A stretch of DNA of 28,041 nucleotides from positions 2,200-30,240 of IMG/VR virus record IMGVR_UViG_3300001533_002754. One strand, written 5' to 3'. Position 1 is the first letter of the stretch, and each line of letters starts with the position of its first letter. The translations under genes and the position numbers were made by a program. The DNA is from a virus. The notes below the pieces were generated by a model that worked only from the letters and a program-made list of their open reading frames with translations, ran no database searches and had not been told where the DNA came from. Below, one piece after another: positions 16,936-23,983 of this stretch.

Positions 16936-19284
16936 CTAGAAATCTATATCATTTTCTAATATTTTTTCTATCTCTGTATCAATTAATATTTTTTCTATAT
17001 CAGTAGTTTCTATATCTATTATATCATAATTTTTATCAGTTATGAACTGGTCGTAACTTCTACAGGTTCCTAAATCTGCATAAGTCCAAACCATAACTCT
17101 ATTCAACTTACCCCTTCTAACTTTATAAATATGATAAATCCTATTAGGCTTTTTATAAAAACCATTGTTTAGTATATGTTCCACACACTCATAATCTTTT
17201 TTAGTAGGCTCTAAAACTATAACTCCAACATCTAATTTATCTGCTATAGCCTTACTACCTCTAAGTAGATTCTGATTTTTATTCTTACTGCTCTCCCAAT
17301 CTCCGTTTAGTTGAGAGCTAGTGCTGAAATGAATTTTTAAATTATTACATAAAAACTTCATTCTTTCGGCAAATATATATAGCACATTGTCCTCTCTAAG
17401 CCTCATACCTTTTGTCTTCTGTGCAATTTCTGTAAGCATCTTAACAGATGTGAATATATAATCAAAATATACATATCCTATATTATGTTCCAGTTTATAC
17501 TTTTTAACAGTTCTCTCTATGTCTTCGATATTAAAATTTGGTATTTGCTCTATCCACAGAGACGATGCTTCTATTAATTCTATTGCCTTGTCAATCCTTC
17601 GCTCCTCTTCTTTTGTATAGCTTCCTTTTAATATCTTAGCCTCATTAACATCTGATATAAACGCTATCATCATTGTCTGTATTTCATCAGGAGCTAATTC
17701 AGTAGAAATAAAAAGAGTAGGTTCTTTTAGGTTATAGTCAACCCAACTATTAGCTTCAGAATCGTATAAAACCCCAACAGAAGCTAGACATGCATCTCCA
17801 ACTGAATAACGAGTGTTATGAGTTACTATAAAATCATTCATTAAAAATAAGTGAGAAACATTATCAACAGTAAAACAAGTCATTTCAACAAACTTCCCAG
17901 TTTTCTTTATATCTTCTATGTGTATATAGTCTTTCTTTTCAAGAAGACACTTAAGTGTATACACATCTCTTTCGTCTTGTTTAAATGTGGCAACCATACC
18001 TAAACTATTGCACAATTTAACAATACTTTCAACCATTTTACTGCTCGTAGTAATAAAGCTAGCGAATCCTTCTTCATCAATATTTTCATTTGCATCTAAC
18101 AACCCCTGGAAGAGAGATTGTCTTTGACTAACACTTCCTAATAAATACTCTTCAGGAATGAAAATTTCATAAGAATCTTTATTCCGAAGATTAAAATATT
18201 CCAACTTCACATCATCATATCTAAAATCGCTATTTCCTATTATTAGCCCCATTGAGTATGGAGAAACTAGATACTCTCTCTCTGGATATTCTACAGGCTT
18301 ATTTAAAGGTATTTTAAACTTGTATTGCATAGCTTTAAATCCTCCGGCTCTTAAAGACCTTTCTTGTATAGTTTTAGTGTCTTCAACTCTCACTACACCT
18401 CTATCATAATACTGCCATAGATGTTCCTCGCAACATTCTGCCACTCTACCATCTTTAAGATAAACCTCATATATCTCTTTTTTTTCTTTTTGAGGATGAA
18501 CTTGTATTACTTTTACTGGTTTTCCGTCATCTCCAAATATGTAGTCTCCTTTTTTTATATCTCCTACCATTTTATCCCCATCAGGTGTTGGAATGATTGT
18601 AGTATTTGGGATTGCTTTACCTCCACCACTTTCAGAAGATCTCATATACAGCTTTTTAATTCTAGCTCCTCTTATTATAGTGTTATACATATGTCCGTTT
18701 ACTGGCACGCCCATCTCTGGCACTTTCTTTAACTCTTCTTTTAAGTCTTTCATACCTTTAGCGGCTTGATGTCCTATTTGCCCCTCTTCCTCATAATGAT
18801 TAGTTTTTATTTCCAATATTTTTTTATCGTAATAATCTATTATGTCTTGTACTGTTGATTCATTAAATCTCTTTTGTATTTCTTCCTGCAGTTTGAAGTC
18901 TAATATATCCTCATCATAAAAATAAGATATATCAAACCCTTTTTTCTTTATTTCTCTAAGTACAGTATATTTTTTTAGTATTTTATAATTATACTCAAAA
19001 TTCTCAAAAGAGCTTATTTCTATAATCTTTTCTACATATTCGAACCCATTATTGTCGCAAAATGTCTTGTATTGTTTTTCATATTTACTTATAAACTCGT
19101 CTAAAATTATGGGATCTATTTTTTTTACTCCGTTCATAATTAAATTATTAATAGAGCCAAATACTATTTTATGAAATTTTTCAGAAAAATCATCAATAGT
19201 TATCTTGTAATTTTCATCAAGTATTAAATCTGGCTTTTTGATTAAACATCCTAAAACTTCAATAGTAGCTGTTTTATCATACAT
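16936..19284 (-). CDS. dnaB: DnaB-type replicative helicase precursor, intein-containing
   Basis: This encodes a 782-aa precursor. The N-terminal DnaB domain (about 1-150; TIEVLGCLIKKPDLI) is followed by a RecA-like helicase domain whose Walker A, SESGGGK|T, is split between Lys and Thr by an intein (residues 224-490). After removal, the extein is about 515 aa, normal for DnaB. C-terminal motifs include LFISTELAPDEIQTMM (H1a), VYFDYIFTS (Walker B) and an SSQLNGDWESSKNKN stretch (H3). The host's DnaB role is replaced or supplemented. Until spliced, the ATPase cannot form. ATG 19284 is chosen over TTG 19290 because AAGGAAG is six bases from the ATG and abuts the TTG. The primase follows directly. 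Confidence 0.93.
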   Translation of the reverse strand: MYDKTATIEVLGCLIKKPDLILDENYKITIDDFSEKFHKIVFGSINNLIMNGVKKIDPIILDEFISKYEKQYKTFCDNNGFEYVEKIIEISSFENFEYNYKILKKYTVLREIKKKGFDISYFYDEDILDFKLQEEIQKRFNESTVQDIIDYYDKKILEIKTNHYEEEGQIGHQAAKGMKDLKEELKKVPEMGVPVNGHMYNTIIRGARIKKLYMRSSESGGGKAIPNTTIIPTPDGDKMVGDIKKGDYIFGDDGKPVKVIQVHPQKEKKEIYEVYLKDGRVAECCEEHLWQYYDRGVVRVEDTKTIQERSLRAGGFKAMQYKFKIPLNKPVEYPEREYLVSPYSMGLIIGNSDFRYDDVKLEYFNLRNKDSYEIFIPEEYLLGSVSQRQSLFQGLLDANENIDEEGFASFITTSSKMVESIVKLCNSLGMVATFKQDERDVYTLKCLLEKKDYIHIEDIKKTGKFVEMTCFTVDNVSHLFLMNDFIVTHNTRYSVGDACLASVGVLYDSEANSWVDYNLKEPTLFISTELAPDEIQTMMIAFISDVNEAKILKGSYTKEEERRIDKAIELIEASSLWIEQIPNFNIEDIERTVKKYKLEHNIGYVYFDYIFTSVKMLTEIAQKTKGMRLREDNVLYIFAERMKFLCNNLKIHFSTSSQLNGDWESSKNKNQNLLRGSKAIADKLDVGVIVLEPTKKDYECVEHILNNGFYKKPNRIYHIYKVRRGKLNRVMVWTYADLGTCRSYDQFITDKNYDIIDIETTDIEKILIDTEIEKILENDIDF
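17815..18615 (-). other. Class 3 intein in DnaB Walker A motif
   Basis: A 267-aa intein lies between GGGK and T of the P-loop. It starts with Ala (AIPNTTIIPTPDGDK), not Cys or Ser. Block B reads EEHLW with His288 and Trp290. Block F reads MTCFTVDN with Cys470. It ends VTHN (Asn490) before Thr491. Trp, Cys and +1 Thr form the WCT set that defines class 3 inteins, in which the block F Cys makes the first attack. Two weak LAGLIDADG-like segments (YSMGLIIGNSDF and LFQGLLDANENID) remain in the middle. They lack the usual spaced acidic and Gly residues, so the homing endonuclease looks decayed. Confidence 0.9.
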
Positions 19285-19298
19285 TCGCAACTTCCTTT

Positions 19299-19778
19299 CT
19301 ATAAATTATCTATATTTATAATTTTATTTTCAATTTTATAGTTTTCCTTATTTACTTTAACTTTATTTTTTTTGTAATTAGCTTTCGTGTCTTTCTTTTT
19401 AAGATTTTGCTTTAAAATAAAAAAATCTTTCGCTTCTTCGTAATATAAAGGCACAATCCCTATCCCATTAATATTTTCTGTTTTTTTGTTTTCTAATATA
19501 TCATAATAATACTTTAGTGTATATAATATACCAGAATATTTATATTCTTTTTCAGTTATATATTTATTTATCTGAGCATCTATCATTCCAGTAATTTTCC
19601 CATATATTTCTATTATATACTCTTCCAGCTTTTCCCTTTCAGGTTTCTCGCTCTCTTCTTTCTCATAGAGTTTTTTCACCATATCTCTATAGCACTTTAT
19701 ATGATATCTTCTTTTTTTATATACTTTATATTCTTCTCCTACTTTTTCTTTACAAACAGGGCAAATATGCTTACTCAT
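19299..19778 (-). CDS. Zinc-finger-like hypothetical protein upstream of helicase
   Basis: This encodes 159 aa. The N-terminus has HICPVCKEKVGEEY and YHIKC, so Cys6, Cys9, His26 and Cys29 could bind one zinc. The remainder is helical and charged, with a Lys-rich C-terminus, consistent with DNA binding. The ATG at 19778 has GGGAGGTG upstream. It sits between the Sak4-like ATPase and the DnaB-type helicase. A helicase-loading or single-strand-binding accessory role is an attractive guess from position only. No named family is recognised. Confidence 0.75.
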   Translation of the reverse strand: MSKHICPVCKEKVGEEYKVYKKRRYHIKCYRDMVKKLYEKEESEKPEREKLEEYIIEIYGKITGMIDAQINKYITEKEYKYSGILYTLKYYYDILENKKTENINGIGIVPLYYEEAKDFFILKQNLKKKDTKANYKKNKVKVNKENYKIENKIINIDNL

Positions 19779-19795
19779 AAAACACCTCCCGCTTC

Positions 19796-19835
19796 AAAAA
19801 ACATAGCAGGGCGGAAAAACCCTGCTATGTTTTTT
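19796..19835 (-). terminator. Strong bidirectional intrinsic terminator
   Basis: An 11-bp GC-containing perfect stem (ACATAGCAGGG and complement) is extended by an A-run on one side and a T-run on the other, around an 8- to 9-nt loop. Both strands end the hairpin in T-runs, so it would terminate from either direction. On the minus strand it ends transcription after the Sak4-like ATPase gene. Helicase and primase expression then needs readthrough or a promoter I do not see. Confidence 0.88.
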
Positions 19836-19885
19836 TATCAAAACTTAGTAAAAAGCCACTACCCTTTAGGGTAGCTGGTTGTTGA
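19836..19885 (-). repeat. 50-bp dispersed hairpin repeat, copy A
   Basis: This is similar to 23912-23961, with the last 24 bases (from the CCCTTTAGGG centre outward) identical and about 43 of 50 positions shared overall. On the minus strand it forms a bulged hairpin CCA(G)CTACCC-TAAA-GGGTAGTGG followed by CTTTTTACT. It overlaps the 3' end of the Sak4-like ATPase gene, supplying its last codons and TAG stop. The other copy abuts a tnpB pseudogene, so this is probably an IS-element end. Confidence 0.85.
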
Positions 19886-20875
19886 AACTTCCAATTCTTT
19901 TAAATCTGATAATATTAACTCTATTGATTCTTCTTGTTTTTTAGTAGCTTCTGATACTTTTGCTCCTCTACCCAAGTACTCTTCAACTATATCTTGATAC
20001 TCACTCATTCTATCTTGAGAGTCTAGCTTTATTGCTATTTGCTTAATTTCTGAAATCATCTCGTCAAAACTTTGCCTTTCCACTTCTAATTCACTTCTAT
20101 AATCTGAAAAATCTACTGTACTGTTTTTATTGTGCTTTTCTTGTTCTTCCACAGCTTTTTTTATAGCATTTTCAAGATTGTCAGCAGTAAATTCTTTCAG
20201 GAATGGTTCTAAATAATCAAATCTACTTCCTGCATGATATTGCTTGGTATTGGTTAACAGTAAAGAAGATTTTATTTCTTGTCCATTTTCATCTAGACCA
20301 TTGACTTTAGCATAAGCTATAATATCCACTAAGTCACATATAGGATCTATACTTCTTTTATCCCCACTAGGATATATCTTTGTGTACTCCTTCCCCTCGT
20401 CGTCAAGGAATTTTCTATCGCCCTCATGAGATATAAAAATAACGGTATATCCAGCAGAGATTAATAAATTCAATTCTCTTTTAAATTCAGTTTCGTATTC
20501 TTTCCAAAGTCCGTAACCATCGCTTCCATTTTTTATGCTTTCTGCTCCGTGTTTTTGACATACATAGTCTTGACACATTAAAGCTGCAGACTCTACACCA
20601 TCATAAATTAAAGTTTGATATTTTTCTTTAGCTTTATCTAAATTCTTTTTTAATGCTAGTTGCTTATTTATTTTTTTAAAATCTGACCATTTCTGTATTT
20701 GTAGAAATGGTATTCCTGAAATTGCATTCAATCCATTTTCAAATGGTAAATAAAATGGTTTTGGAAACTTTGTTGCAGTTGAAGTTTTACCAGTTCTATT
20801 GCTACCATACATCAGTATACTCTTTCCTTCTATCCCTTCTGTCGCCTTGCTTATTATTGGATTAAATATATCCAT
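19859..20875 (-). CDS. Sak4/AAA_24-type P-loop ATPase (recombinase-like)
   Basis: This encodes a 338-aa RecA-fold ATPase. Walker A is GSNRTGKT (24-31), Walker B is TLIYDGVES (Asp92), followed by VIFISHEGD (sensor region) and SGDKRSIDPICDLVDIIAYA, typical of the AAA_24 family found beside phage SSB genes. Phage members such as Sak4 are single-strand annealing or RecA-like recombination proteins, so a recombination or repair role with the SSB encoded upstream is likely. The C-terminal part is a charged coiled-coil-like helix. The last residues, about TTSYPKG, are coded by the dispersed hairpin repeat at 19836-19885, so the natural C-terminus may have been replaced. ATG 20875 has GAGGGAG upstream. 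Confidence 0.85.
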   Translation of the reverse strand: MDIFNPIISKATEGIEGKSILMYGSNRTGKTSTATKFPKPFYLPFENGLNAISGIPFLQIQKWSDFKKINKQLALKKNLDKAKEKYQTLIYDGVESAALMCQDYVCQKHGAESIKNGSDGYGLWKEYETEFKRELNLLISAGYTVIFISHEGDRKFLDDEGKEYTKIYPSGDKRSIDPICDLVDIIAYAKVNGLDENGQEIKSSLLLTNTKQYHAGSRFDYLEPFLKEFTADNLENAIKKAVEEQEKHNKNSTVDFSDYRSELEVERQSFDEMISEIKQIAIKLDSQDRMSEYQDIVEEYLGRGAKVSEATKKQEESIELILSDLKELEVSTTSYPKG

Positions 20876-20944
20876 AAAATCACTCCCTCTTATTTTTCTA
20901 AAGTTTAAATATTTTTCGTCTTACATATTATTTCTTGACAATCT

Positions 20945-21811
20945 TTAAAAAGGAAAATCATCATCAGCTTCTTTTCTAGCTTTACTACTTTCTTTTGTGT
21001 TTTTTTCTTTGTTTCTTAAACTCTCTAAATAATTTTCTCTTTCTTTTATAGCTTTCTTAATATCCTCTATTTTGTAAGCCTTAGGATCGTCTTCGTCTAA
21101 TTGATCGTCTCCACCCGTAACTAGATACTCTTTTTTAAATTTAACAGTTTCTTCTACTCTGGCTTTACCAAACCCTTCCTTTTTTTCAACTTTCCTTTCA
21201 ACTGTACTCACAATTTTTCCTGCAAGAGTTCCAGTAGCTTTTGTTTCAAAATTACTTTCTATATAATCTCCTGCTTCTTTAGTTGACACAAATTCTATAG
21301 GAGTTATGTTGCCTCCGTAACCAACTATATAGCCACCGATTATCATTCTACCAGTTTCTTCTTGTTCATTATCAAGTTCTGGAGTTATTTTAGTATAGAA
21401 GATTTCAACTTCAAAATTTGCTTTAGGCTTAAACTCACCTTTTACACGGTTTATAAAATTTGCACTTATTTGAACACCTTCTTTGAGTTGTCCTGCTATT
21501 GAAAAACTATTATCTCTAAACTCAGCCCCATTTATTTTCACTTTATCTGCATTGTCTGCATCTTCTGCTTGCGAGGTATATTCATCCATAACTGTAACAA
21601 GTCCTTTGTAAACTTTATTATCTGTTCCTTTTTTTGTTTTTTCAAAAGAAAATACTCTAACTTTTAACTCTTGATTTTCTCCAGTTTCTATGGTTACACT
21701 GCCTCCTATATATTTCTTACCATCGGCACTAGTTTTGATTTCCAAATCCTTTTCTTTTAAAACACCTTCTAAGCTTATTTTGTTTAGACCTTGTCTTAAT
21801 TCTGTTGCCAT
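20945..21811 (-). CDS. ssb: Single-stranded DNA-binding protein (SSB-like)
   Basis: This encodes 288 aa. The N-terminal part (NKISLEGVLKEKDLEI then YIGGSVTIET) has the strand pattern of an OB fold. The C-terminus is a charged linker ending DDDFPF, the acidic tip through which SSBs recruit partner proteins. It is larger than bacterial SSB (about 170 aa), as with several large-phage SSB proteins. It coats single-stranded DNA at forks. It heads the operon with the Sak4-like ATPase and has its own consensus promoter and the same leader as dUTPase. ATG 21811 is preceded by AGAGGATG. Confidence 0.85.
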   Translation of the reverse strand: MATELRQGLNKISLEGVLKEKDLEIKTSADGKKYIGGSVTIETGENQELKVRVFSFEKTKKGTDNKVYKGLVTVMDEYTSQAEDADNADKVKINGAEFRDNSFSIAGQLKEGVQISANFINRVKGEFKPKANFEVEIFYTKITPELDNEQEETGRMIIGGYIVGYGGNITPIEFVSTKEAGDYIESNFETKATGTLAGKIVSTVERKVEKKEGFGKARVEETVKFKKEYLVTGGDDQLDEDDPKAYKIEDIKKAIKERENYLESLRNKEKNTKESSKARKEADDDFPF

Positions 21812-21853
21812 TTCACATCATCCTCTCTTTTTTTTATTATTTGTTACAAAGGT

Positions 21854-21882
21854 ATTATATCATATTTTTAATTGATTGTCAA
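21854..21882 (-). promoter_or_regulatory. Consensus promoter for ssb-like gene
   Basis: On the minus strand TTGACA (21882-21877), 17-bp spacer and TATAAT (21859-21854), preceded by AAAATATGA. The -35 box contains the TGA stop of the ERCC4-type nuclease gene. The leader that follows (ACAAATAATAAAAAAAAG, then AGAGGATGATGTG) almost repeats the dUTPase leader. Confidence 0.92.
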
Positions 21883-22442
21883 TACTTTTTTAATATTTTT
21901 TCTTTTTCTATATGATTTTTTATTAATCTTCTTACTATCATCCAAAGATCGGTACAAACTATTATACCCTCTTTATACCCAAGGTCAACTAAATCATTAT
22001 TAAATTGAACATACTTTTTAATAAATGTAATATGGCTTCCTCTTCTAATTTTGTTCCTTGGATTTTCTTCTAATCTTTTTAGATCTTTAACTAAAATTCC
22101 AATATCTGCATTACATATAAAATAAAAATCAATATCAGCCTCTTTAGCCCTCTTTGCCTCTCTTAAAAGCCTATCGTATTTAGCAACGGTTGAAATAGAT
22201 TGGATCATATCTTGCCTTTTTTTTATTTCTATTCCAAAACTTGCCTTTGTCCACTCTCCCCTGTCAACTCTATATTCAAATGTAATGTCAGCGGTAGATT
22301 TTTTACATCCTTTCGGATAACAAGTTTTTTGCTCAATCTCTATTATTTTAGTACCATCTTTTCTTCTGCGTTTGTCTATTTCCCCTACGTATGACAAATC
22401 TTTTTCCCTTGTGTCTATTATTATTCTTATATCAAACTCCAA
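21879..22442 (-). CDS. ERCC4-type nuclease
   Basis: This encodes 187 aa. IRIIIDTREKD (Asp10) and SFGIEIKKRQDMIQSI (Glu72, Lys74) match the ERCC4/XPF nuclease signature (DxRE ... ExKxxxD). DFYFICNADIGILV and RGSHITFIKKYVQF fit the rest of that fold. Such phage proteins are predicted structure-specific or endonucleolytic enzymes acting in recombination or host DNA breakdown. Start TTG 22442 is chosen because AAGGAAG is about seven bases upstream and no better ATG exists. The stop lies in the -35 box of the ssb promoter. It is alone as a domain, with no helix-hairpin-helix partner region as in XPF. Confidence 0.8.
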   Translation of the reverse strand: MEFDIRIIIDTREKDLSYVGEIDKRRRKDGTKIIEIEQKTCYPKGCKKSTADITFEYRVDRGEWTKASFGIEIKKRQDMIQSISTVAKYDRLLREAKRAKEADIDFYFICNADIGILVKDLKRLEENPRNKIRRGSHITFIKKYVQFNNDLVDLGYKEGIIVCTDLWMIVRRLIKNHIEKEKILKKY

Positions 22443-22454
22443 ATAATCACTTCC

Positions 22455-22886
22455 TTAGAATAAATGTATTCTTTTATGTGGTGAGTTTCTTGTATCTATG
22501 TGAATCCAATTAACTTTATCTTCCATAAAAGTAATATATTTAAACTTTTCTTTATTTAATATTATTTCATTTCTAACACTTTCTGCCGACATTCCCCTTA
22601 TATGAAAGTCAATCGCTCTACCCATTGAGTGTTGAGAACAATATAAGACACTTTCTAAAGTTTTATTCTTGACTAATTCATCTAAATTAGAACGATATCC
22701 TCTCTGTGTAAACTTTCCACCCCACAACCAGTCGTTTATAATTACAGGCTTATTGAAAAACTCCCGTAAGTCATCAATGGTTTTTAACAATCTTTCATCT
22801 AAAAATTGCCAAGCCATTTCCCCATATTTATCATAAACTTGTTTAGAAACAAGCTCATGTAATTTAAAATATTTACATTTATACAT
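22455..22886 (-). CDS. M15-type (D-Ala-D-Ala carboxypeptidase-like) metallopeptidase
   Basis: This encodes 143 aa. CSQHSMGRAIDFH gives the zinc ligands His86 and Asp93 (HxxGxAxD), and WIHID gives His129 (WxHxD), the peptidase M15 signature. The family cleaves peptidoglycan peptides. No signal peptide or cell-wall-binding domain is present, so secretion would need a holin or membrane damage. It sits between an FTR-like gene and a nuclease in the early region, not near lysis or tail genes, which is odd for a lysin. A non-lytic role is possible. ATG lies one base after the upstream stop, with AAGGAAG upstream. Confidence 0.8.
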   Translation of the reverse strand: MYKCKYFKLHELVSKQVYDKYGEMAWQFLDERLLKTIDDLREFFNKPVIINDWLWGGKFTQRGYRSNLDELVKNKTLESVLYCSQHSMGRAIDFHIRGMSAESVRNEIILNKEKFKYITFMEDKVNWIHIDTRNSPHKRIHLF

Positions 22887-22887
22887 A

Positions 22888-23121
22888 TTAATCCACTTCC
22901 TTTATGTATAATTTACAATAGCATTCTTTCTCTTTTTTTCCATTAGAACATAGCAAAGTTGATGTTATTTTTTCTGGCAAGTGCATTATGTCGTATGGGC
23001 ATTTACTATTTTCATCTTTTGAAATTTGACATGGACAGTATCCATTATTATCTTCTATTTTTTTTATTAAGTTTCTTACATAATTAATATCTGGATTTAG
23101 TATTAAATCTATTGATTTCAT
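22888..23121 (-). CDS. Ferredoxin-thioredoxin reductase catalytic-chain-like protein
   Basis: This encodes 77 aa with six cysteines: GYCPC (29, 31), KCPY (41), LLC (58) and ECYCKLYI (67, 69). The order CPC ... CP(C) ... CxC-x-LY follows the catalytic beta chain of ferredoxin:thioredoxin reductase, which carries a [4Fe-4S] cluster next to a redox disulfide. The middle motif has Tyr where a cluster Cys is expected, and Cys58 might compensate. In an anaerobe this could reduce the phage glutaredoxin or host thioredoxins and so support ribonucleotide reduction. That link is inference from the nearby nrd genes. Starts at ATG 23121 with a G-rich site upstream. Confidence 0.65.
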   Translation of the reverse strand: MKSIDLILNPDINYVRNLIKKIEDNNGYCPCQISKDENSKCPYDIMHLPEKITSTLLCSNGKKEKECYCKLYIKEVD

Positions 23122-23150
23122 TCTATATATCTACCCCCCTTCTTAATGTC

Positions 23151-23358
23151 TTAAAGGCTTATTCGGCTTGACGCTGATTTATATGCGTTTAGAAATTTTG
23201 ATATTTCAGTTTTAGGTTCTCCTTTGAATAATATATGTATGTGGTCTAAATCATGATTCCATTCCATAACAGATATTTTGTAATTGGTTGCAATTTTTCA
23301 AATATTTCTTTCAATCTATTTGAAATAACACCATCAATAACTTTTTCTATTTTTTACT
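23151..23358 (-). pseudogene. tnpA: IS200/IS605 TnpA transposase fragment (frameshifted)
   Basis: The minus strand encodes KVIDGVISNRLKEIFEK, and after a one-base frame change in an A-run near 23295 continues IATNYKISVMEWNHD, then LDHIHILFKGEP, then TEISKFLNAYKSASSRI. That is the middle of an HUH/Y1 transposase of the IS200/IS605 family, with the HIH metal-binding motif intact. The N-terminus is cut and a TAA at 23151-23153 stops the frame before the catalytic tyrosine helix. No activity is expected. It lies between the 69-aa gene and the FTR-like gene. Confidence 0.88.
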
Positions 23359-23369
23359 AACAAAATCCT

Positions 23370-23579
23370 CTAACATCTATCCCAGCCCTCCCCGTATTTT
23401 CTATCAAAGAAAAAGCAAATTGCTTCTGATATTATTTCATCATAATCCTGTAATTTATTTTTTCTTTTACAATAGTTAAAACAAGTTCTTGTTATTTCTG
23501 AATCTGATAGTGCAGTTACATCATTTCCGTTTTTTTCTTTGATTTTTGTTTTTATTTTTTCTATCAAAATTTCGTCCAT
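23370..23579 (-). CDS. Hypothetical protein (69 aa)
   Basis: This encodes a 69-aa largely helical protein (MDEILIEKIKTKIKEKNGND start, ICFFFDRKYGEGWDRC end) between two transposase fragments. Start ATG 23579 has AGGG about six bases upstream. The pattern of a short Lys-rich helix, a TCFNYC segment and a hydrophobic helix is faintly like phage head-tail connector proteins, but not enough to assign it. Its position, between a tnpB remnant upstream and a tnpA remnant downstream, suggests it survived IS insertion and decay. It would be transcribed from the promoter at 23984-24012. Confidence 0.6.
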   Translation of the reverse strand: MDEILIEKIKTKIKEKNGNDVTALSDSEITRTCFNYCKRKNKLQDYDEIISEAICFFFDRKYGEGWDRC

Positions 23580-23651
23580 AAATTACCCTGCTAACATAAA
23601 TCTATAAAAATCTATAAATTTAAGATTCTTGTTGTTTCTTCGTATCCTATT

Positions 23652-23925
23652 TCAATTTATAAATAAATCTACTTTAGTTTGATATAATACTCCACAACCG
23701 TAATTTTCTACCTTGCCAGCCGTATGCACATACATTTGCTTTTTAATTTGCAATTTTGTATATTTCACACTCTCTTTCTGTTCTAATATTTCTTAGTCTT
23801 CTATGCATACGCTGTATTCTTAATTTATTCTTTTCTATAATCGATGATTTGTTAGCAGTTTCACCACCTTTCTTTTTAATTTTTTCTCTAATTTCTTAAT
23901 TTTATTTGTTTTATCAAAACTTAGC
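23652..23925 (-). pseudogene. tnpB: IS605-family TnpB fragments (frameshifted, internally deleted)
   Basis: This fills most of the 437-bp gap between the 69-aa gene and nrdD. The minus strand reads KTNKIKKLEKKLKRK, then in another frame KKGGETANKSSIIEK and KLRIQRMHRRLRNIRTE. This is the Lys/Arg-rich central part of TnpB that precedes its first catalytic segment. A short later piece (YVHTAGKVENYGCG) may be the C-terminal tail. The N-terminal half and all RuvC and zinc-ribbon parts are missing. The hairpin repeat copy B is joined directly to its start, marking a deletion junction. Confidence 0.8.
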
Positions 23926-23961
23926 AAAAACCAGTATCCCTTTAGGGTAGCTGGTTGTTGA
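23912..23961 (-). repeat. 50-bp dispersed hairpin repeat, copy B
   Basis: This is the second copy of the repeat at 19836-19885. On the minus strand it reads GTCAACAACCAG, CTACCCTAAAGGG, ATACTGG, TTTTTGC. The pairing at the foot of the stem is weaker than in copy A. It is placed between the promoter at 23984-24012 and the tnpB fragment, consistent with being an element terminus or an attenuator-like leader hairpin. Confidence 0.85.
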
Positions 23962-23983
23962 CATTGACAATCAATTTACTAAT

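Noticed and set aside
20876-20944. Separate promoter for the Sak4-like ATPase in the gap after ssb
   Set aside because: A TTGTCA-like -35 is visible but no acceptable -10 at 16-18 bp. The gene is more simply read from the ssb promoter.
23370-23579. Head-tail connector protein assignment for the 69-aa gene
   Set aside because: The resemblance is only a vague helix pattern and there are no structural genes nearby.
23652-23961. Possible IStron (group I intron plus IS605) remnant
   Set aside because: The tnpB fragment and hairpin made this tempting in a clostridial setting, but I could not see a group I intron core or splice sites.
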